9,229 nucleotides of DNA from Mogibacterium sp. Lineage in GTDB: Bacteria > Bacillota > Clostridia > Peptostreptococcales > Anaerovoracaceae. A program made the position numbers and the translations under genes. Under the pieces are notes generated by a model, which saw nothing but the letters and a program-made list of their open reading frames with translations, made no database searches and was not told the origin of the DNA. The stretch lies in NCBI GenBank assembly GCA_017434685.1, contig JAFREV010000087.1:1-9229 (forward strand), written 5' to 3'. This document shows, piece by piece, positions 5,534 to 9,229 of the stretch (position 1 is the first letter of the stretch; every line of letters starts with the position of its first letter).

Positions 5534-7669
5534 TCAGTCGAGTTTTACAAGGTTGAGCCTGAGTGCGTTCATACATACGCAGAAACTCGACAAGCTCATG
5601 GCCGCGGCCGCTATCATCGGGCTTAATGTCCAGCCGTGGAAAACGGCCGTGTATGCGCCGGCGGCGAGCGGTATCAGCAGGACGTTGTAAAAGAACGCCC
5701 AGAATAGATTTTCGTGGATGTTGCGGAGTGTGGCACGGCCGAGTTTGACGGCGCGAGCGGCGTCGGCGATGCTGCTGCCGGTCAGGACTACGTCGGCAGC
5801 ATCGAGCGCTACATCCGTGCCTGCTCCGATGGCTATTCCGACGTCGGCACGGGTGAGCGCCGGGGCATCGTTGATGCCATCGCCGACCATAGCCGTCGTG
5901 CCCTGCTCCATCAGTTTTCTTACCACTTCTTCCTTGCCGTCAGGCAGTACCTCTGCCACGACTTCATCAACTCCGACCTCCGCCGCTATGGCCTCGGCCG
6001 TGTTTTGGTTTTCTCCCGTGAGCATAACCGTCTTAATGCCCATCTCTCTTAGTCTTGCAATTGATTCCCTGCTGTCTTCGCGGACGGAGTCTGCAAGTGC
6101 GATAACACCGAGCAGCCTTCCTCCCTTGCAGAAGTAAACCGAAGTTTTTCCCGCATGGCCGAACCCGGCAGTTTCTTTCTGCAGTCTTTCTATATCCTCT
6201 TCATTTACCTTGTTCTTCTTCATGAACTCAGCATTTCCGCCGGCGATTCTGATTGCATTATTTCCGTCCCAAGTGAACGCGGCAACACCGCCTCCCGGAA
6301 CTTCCTCGAAGTCGCTTATGCGAAGTGTGGTGCTTCCTATATGCTCACTTATGGCTTTGGCAAGCGGATGCTCCGATCTTGCCTCTATGGCAGCAGCCAC
6401 TTCTTCGAGTTCTTTTTTTTCTATACCCTTGCAGGTGAAAATGTCCGTTACTTTAGGATCTCCGCCTGTTATGGTTCCTGTCTTATCCAGAGCCATTATC
6501 TTGATGCGGCCCGTCAGTTCGAGTGATGATGCCGTCTTAAATAGAATGCCGTTTTTAGCACCGACGCCGGAGCCAACCATAATGGCTACAGGTGTGGCGA
6601 GTCCGAGCGCGCACGGGCAGCTGATGACGAGCACAGCTATTGCTCTTTCGAGTGCAGCTGCCATATCGTGCCCAATGAGCATCCAAATGATAAATACGAG
6701 TGTTGCAATTCCGATAACTGCGGGCACGAATATGCCGGATATCCTATCCGCCGTGCGCGCGATAGGCGCCTTGGTGGCCGCTGCATCGGATACCAGATCT
6801 ATTATCTTGGCGAGGGTGGTATCCTCTCCTACCCTCGTCGCCTTGGCCCTTACAAAACCGGATTTGTTAATCGTGGCTGCGGAGATAGTGTCTCCTACAG
6901 TTTTATCTACAGGGAGACTCTCGCCTGTGAGCGCGGACTCATCTACGGCAGTGCTGCCTTCGATGATCACGGCATCGACAGGAATCCTGTCCCCCGGCCT
7001 TACGACCACAACCTCGCCCTCTCTCACATAGTCGATGCCCACGGTGAGTTCCTCACCGCCGCGCTCAACCTGAGCTGTCTCCGGCACCATTTTTATGAGT
7101 TCTTTAAGCGCATTAGTAGTCCGCCCTTTGGACATGGCTTCGAGCATCTTGCCGACTGTAATCAGAGTGACTATCATGGCGGCGGACTCGAAGTAGAGTT
7201 TATGAAGCGAATGCATTTGTGCCGTATCATGGAGCGTAGTTGAAACGGCGCCGTTATATCCGCCTATAATTTCATAGAAAAGTACGTAAGCACTCCATAG
7301 GAACGAAACTCCCGAACCCATCGCAACCAGAGTATCCATGTTTGGTGCTCTGTGCATCAGGCTCTTAAATCCGCTCGTAAAGAAGTCCCTGTTTATGTAC
7401 ATAATTACGGCCGCCAGCACCATCTCGATCAACCCTATATATGGCGCGGTCAGTTCATCAGGCTCCGTGCCCCTCGGCCAACCCCACATGGTAACTCCCA
7501 TGGAGAAATACATCAGTGCCAAAAGCAGCACAACCGAATACAGCAGGCGACGTCTGAGCCTCGGTGTTTCCGTGTCCTCAAGTGCCTGCTCTTGTTTTCT
7601 TACCTTTTCAAGATAGTTCCTATCCTCTGGGCGAAGAGTCGTCCTCGCATGCAGCGCCGTAGCCTGCAT
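5534..7669 (-). CDS. copA: Copper-exporting P1B-type ATPase (CopA), main part
   Basis: This is a Cu(I)-exporting ATPase of the cytoplasmic membrane. As an open frame from ATG 7669 it has 711 residues and carries every core motif: membrane helices at about 43-60, 76-92, 113-133 and 161-178, actuator motif TGES (248-251), the copper-site CPC in helix 6 (351-353), the phosphorylation motif DKTGT (395-399), SEHP (432-435) in the nucleotide domain, GDGIND (596-601), and YN (661-662) and MSLSS (691-695) in the last two helices, the Cu(I) signature. The N-terminal HMA domain is missing from this frame and sits in the overlapping frame upstream (7835-7620). The first 15-17 residues from ATG 7669 merely read the end of the HMA gene out of frame, and natural homology begins near EDRNYLEKV. 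A fused product slipping at CCC 7631-7629 would have 766 residues, a normal length for one-HMA CopA. No good ribosome binding site serves ATG 7669. Confidence 0.93.
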   Translation of the reverse strand: MQATALHARTTLRPEDRNYLEKVRKQEQALEDTETPRLRRRLLYSVVLLLALMYFSMGVTMWGWPRGTEPDELTAPYIGLIEMVLAAVIMYINRDFFTSGFKSLMHRAPNMDTLVAMGSGVSFLWSAYVLFYEIIGGYNGAVSTTLHDTAQMHSLHKLYFESAAMIVTLITVGKMLEAMSKGRTTNALKELIKMVPETAQVERGGEELTVGIDYVREGEVVVVRPGDRIPVDAVIIEGSTAVDESALTGESLPVDKTVGDTISAATINKSGFVRAKATRVGEDTTLAKIIDLVSDAAATKAPIARTADRISGIFVPAVIGIATLVFIIWMLIGHDMAAALERAIAVLVISCPCALGLATPVAIMVGSGVGAKNGILFKTASSLELTGRIKIMALDKTGTITGGDPKVTDIFTCKGIEKKELEEVAAAIEARSEHPLAKAISEHIGSTTLRISDFEEVPGGGVAAFTWDGNNAIRIAGGNAEFMKKNKVNEEDIERLQKETAGFGHAGKTSVYFCKGGRLLGVIALADSVREDSRESIARLREMGIKTVMLTGENQNTAEAIAAEVGVDEVVAEVLPDGKEEVVRKLMEQGTTAMVGDGINDAPALTRADVGIAIGAGTDVALDAADVVLTGSSIADAARAVKLGRATLRNIHENLFWAFFYNVLLIPLAAGAYTAVFHGWTLSPMIAAAAMSLSSFCVCMNALRLNLVKLD
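7612..7631 (-). other. Candidate +1 slip site at the HMA/CopA frame junction
   Basis: Reading the HMA frame on the minus strand gives TCG CCC AGA GGA TAG. A proline tRNA on CCC (7631-7629) can re-pair with CCA one base on, which lands in the ATPase frame (GAG GAT AGG AAC). Elsewhere in the 50-nt window where both frames are open I saw no codon that re-pairs as well. The stop TAG is two codons away, and a small hairpin (GATAG-GAA-CTATC, 7624-7612) covers it. An SD-like GAGG lies 11 nt before CCC, further than the spacing known for prfB +1 shifting. Functional slippage is unproven. Confidence 0.35.
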
Positions 7670-7835
7670 CCTCTACAGCCTTGATGATGGCCTCTGGACT
7701 TGCATTACCCTCAACGTTCATGGAATTGGTCAGAAGGCTTACCGCAACTTCTGTTACTCCATCCACTTCGGATACAGCTTTTTCAACTCTTGCCTGGCAT
7801 GCTGCGCATCCCATTCCGGATACTGAATACTTCAT
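7620..7835 (-). CDS. HMA copper-binding domain: CopZ-like protein or N-terminus of a frame-broken CopA
   Basis: A 71-residue heavy-metal-associated domain with the copper site GMGCAAC (C10, C13). It is followed by the HMA fold: VEKAVSEVDGVTEVAVSLLTNSMNVEG, then PEAIIKAVEDAGYG. ATG 7835 has AAAGGA upstream at about 10 nt spacing. It binds Cu(I) in the cytoplasm and would hand it to the ATPase. It overlaps the ATPase frame by 50 nt, with the ATPase in the +1 frame, and stops (TAG 7622-7620) right after the domain's last residues. The wording of the domain (SLLTNSMNVEG, AGYGAA) is what one sees as the first domain of clostridial CopA proteins rather than in free-standing CopZ. So either a fused gene carries a frameshift, or two products come from one mRNA. 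Confidence 0.85.
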   Translation of the reverse strand: MKYSVSGMGCAACQARVEKAVSEVDGVTEVAVSLLTNSMNVEGNASPEAIIKAVEDAGYGAACEDDSSPRG

Positions 7836-7876
7836 TTCTGTTTATTCCTTTCAGTTTAAATACTATAACCTCACAA

Positions 7877-7905
7877 ATCCTACTACCCTAGTAGGAATTT
7901 GTCAA
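7877..7905 (-). promoter_or_regulatory. Promoter of the copper genes with an operator palindrome in its spacer
   Basis: On the minus strand a perfect -35, TTGACA (7905-7900), is followed after 17 bp by TAGGAT (7882-7877) as the -10. Between and across them lies CCTACTA-CCC-TAGTAGG (7879-7895), a perfect 7-bp inverted repeat with a 3-bp spacer. A repressor there would block the promoter. The C-rich centre recalls CsoR-type copper operators, but no csoR or copY gene is in the window, so the regulator is unidentified. The promoter overlaps the last codons of the flavoprotein gene (stop 7890-7888) and lies 42 nt before the HMA start. Confidence 0.6.
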
Positions 7906-9114
7906 TATGCCTCTCAATGCGTCGGCGCAGGTGCAGGCGGTCGACCAGCACAGCTGAAGATTATATCCTCCCGTGATACCATCCGCATCTAGTGCCTCTC
8001 CTATTATGTGCAGCGTCCCATCTGACTTGCACCTCATACTGCTCATATCCAATTCATCGAGCAGCACGCCGCCGCTAGTTACCATGCCTCTTTCCGACAC
8101 GCCTTTCACAATGAACTCGTCCTTATTCAACAATCCCTCAAGAACCTTGGTCTTTATATCTCCGGACTCTCCTCTTGCTCTGTCCTGCAGGATTCTCTGC
8201 ATGCGCCGCGGCAAATCCCCTAATTCCTTGTCGTAACATATGCTGAGACTCGCTCCTTCCCGTGCGTGCTTTGAGATGTTCAGGATAACGGGTCCCGAGA
8301 AAGCTTCATGCGTAAACAGCAAGTCGCCTCTCATACTCACTGGTTTGGATTTGCCTTTTGTCCCTGCCTTCGCATCTCTTTCAGCATCAGCCCTGCCACT
8401 AACAGTCACGCTAACATCTTGAACAGATATACCTGATAGTTCTGCGTACAGATAGTCTTTTACATATATAGGAGCAAGTGAAGACTTCGGCTCCGTGATT
8501 CTGAGTCCCAGGCCTTTAAGAAGTTCAAACATGGATCCGTCAGATCCCGTCTCAGGATATGTGATTCCGCCCGTCGCAACGACAACACGCTTGGCTTCTA
8601 TCTGCCCACTATCCTCTAATCCTTTCCCGCCTTTTATCTCTATAATCCAGGTCCCGTCAGAATTCTTTTTGAGACCGCATACCTTGGCGTCAGTCTTTAT
8701 CTGCCACTTGCTAAGTTCGGCTTCGGATACCAAAGCATCGAGCACATCCTTCGCCTTCATCGACGCCGGAAATATCCTGCCCTCTTCATCTGTCGTCTCA
8801 ACACCACGTTTCTCGAGCCACGAAATTAGCTCCAGATTATTATGTTTATACAAACACTTTCTGATCGTAGGACCGGCTTCACCATACGCACTCACAAAAT
8901 CCTTAATCGATCCGCCGTGCGTTATATTGCAGCGCCCGCCTCCGCTCATCAGGAGTTTCTTTCCAATACAAGAAGTACCCTCCAGCACCACGCCCGAGGA
9001 GTACCCCATATCCAGGTTCGCCGCAAGCATAAGCCCCGACGCCCCGGCCCCTATTACCGCTACATCAAAATATGCATTCCTCATATCCGTATTGTAACAG
9101 ATTAACCCACTCAA
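7888..9114 (-). CDS. YhiN/HI0933-family FAD-dependent flavoprotein
   Basis: A 408-residue (from TTG) flavoprotein of the HI0933/YhiN family (PF03486). Seen in order: the FAD-binding Rossmann motif VAVIGAGASG (18-27), GKKLLMSGGGRCNITH (51-66), ATGG (180-183), LLFTHEAFSGP (265-275), TSGGV (346-350) and the C-terminal GEALDADGITGGYNLQ (372-387), all hallmarks of the family. Members bind FAD and probably use NAD(P)H, but the physiological substrate is generally unknown; BaiN of Clostridium scindens is a member linked to bile-acid conversion, which cannot be transferred here. The start is uncertain: TTG 9114 has AGGGAG 6 nt before it, whereas ATG 9084 (MRNAYFDVAV) gives the more usual short N-terminus but has a poor ribosome binding site. 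It is upstream of, and in line with, the copper genes, which have their own promoter. Confidence 0.9.
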   Translation of the reverse strand: MSGLICYNTDMRNAYFDVAVIGAGASGLMLAANLDMGYSSGVVLEGTSCIGKKLLMSGGGRCNITHGGSIKDFVSAYGEAGPTIRKCLYKHNNLELISWLEKRGVETTDEEGRIFPASMKAKDVLDALVSEAELSKWQIKTDAKVCGLKKNSDGTWIIEIKGGKGLEDSGQIEAKRVVVATGGITYPETGSDGSMFELLKGLGLRITEPKSSLAPIYVKDYLYAELSGISVQDVSVTVSGRADAERDAKAGTKGKSKPVSMRGDLLFTHEAFSGPVILNISKHAREGASLSICYDKELGDLPRRMQRILQDRARGESGDIKTKVLEGLLNKDEFIVKGVSERGMVTSGGVLLDELDMSSMRCKSDGTLHIIGEALDADGITGGYNLQLCWSTACTCADALRGILTNSY

Positions 9115-9193
9115 ATGTGACTCCCTGTTTACACTTATTGCTTCACTTTAATATGTTTTCACGAAGAATAAATTCTTCTTATGCTTGTATTTC

Positions 9194-9229
9194 TTTGCAC
9201 TTTCTCCTTTTTATCAAAATAAGTGCAAA
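9194..9229. repeat. Inverted repeat at the right edge
   Basis: TTTGCACTT (9194-9202) and AAGTGCAAA (9221-9229) are perfect 9-bp inverted arms 18 bp apart. It lies about 80 bp upstream of the flavoprotein gene and ends exactly at the window edge, so its full extent is unseen. Between 9115 and 9193 only an AT-rich 7-bp inverted repeat (GAAGAAT-AA-ATTCTTC, 9163-9178) was noticed. It could be an operator or part of the previous gene's end. Confidence 0.4.

Noticed and set aside
5718..7243. Long plus-strand open frames opposite the copper ATPase
   Set aside because: They are antisense shadows of a gene with all P1B-ATPase motifs; they show no recognisable domains and no good ribosome binding sites.
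9163..9178. GAAGAAT-AA-ATTCTTC as a terminator
   Set aside because: The stem is only 7 bp and AT-rich, with a 2-nt loop too small to close, and no proper T-run tied to a gene end.
9151..9210. Mini-ORF on the minus strand (GTG after AAGGAG, 13 codons) as a leader peptide of the flavoprotein gene
   Set aside because: The spacing from AAGGAG to GTG is only 3 nt, the peptide has no attenuator-like composition, and no terminator/antiterminator pair follows.

Overview
The window looks like chromosomal DNA of an anaerobic Bacillota, probably a member of the Clostridia. The reasons are strong AGGAG-type ribosome binding sites with some TTG starts, a secreted protein with Listeria-Bacteroides (InlB B-type) repeats, a DUF4300-like anchored protein, and a CopA of the one-HMA clostridial type. 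The genus cannot be fixed from the sequence.

Left part (1-2397, minus): a large secreted surface protein, cut off by the window edge. It has a signal peptide, a beta-rich region, about 280 residues of glycine-rich sequence with poly-Gly runs, then Listeria-Bacteroides repeats. Next is a 313-bp control region (2398-2710) packed with GTTAC-type half-sites and holding two copies of a 19-bp palindrome, TGTWACCA-N3-TGGTAACA. Running away from it on the plus strand is a two-gene signalling operon (2711-4599): a multi-pass LytS/YehU-type histidine kinase, and a response regulator whose output domain is an XRE (Cro/CI-type) helix-turn-helix rather than the LytTR domain usual for such kinases. A hairpin terminator overlaps the regulator's stop codon. 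The simplest reading is that the kinase and regulator control themselves and the divergent surface protein through the palindromes.

Right part (4656-9114, all minus, transcribed right to left): a YhiN/HI0933-type flavoprotein, then a copper-export unit, then a membrane-anchored DUF4300-like protein. A promoter with a palindrome in its spacer precedes the copper genes. The copper unit is split: a 71-residue copper-binding HMA domain ends in one frame, and the P1B-type ATPase continues in the +1 frame with a 50-nt overlap. A slip-prone CCC-A site lies two codons before the HMA stop. This is either a frameshift (real or an assembly error) in a fused HMA-CopA gene, or programmed +1 frameshifting that makes both a chaperone and a pump, comparable to the -1 frameshift known for E. 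coli copA.

No tRNA, rRNA, CRISPR array, insertion sequence or transposase was seen. The most interesting items are the copA frame break and the kinase / XRE-regulator / palindrome module.
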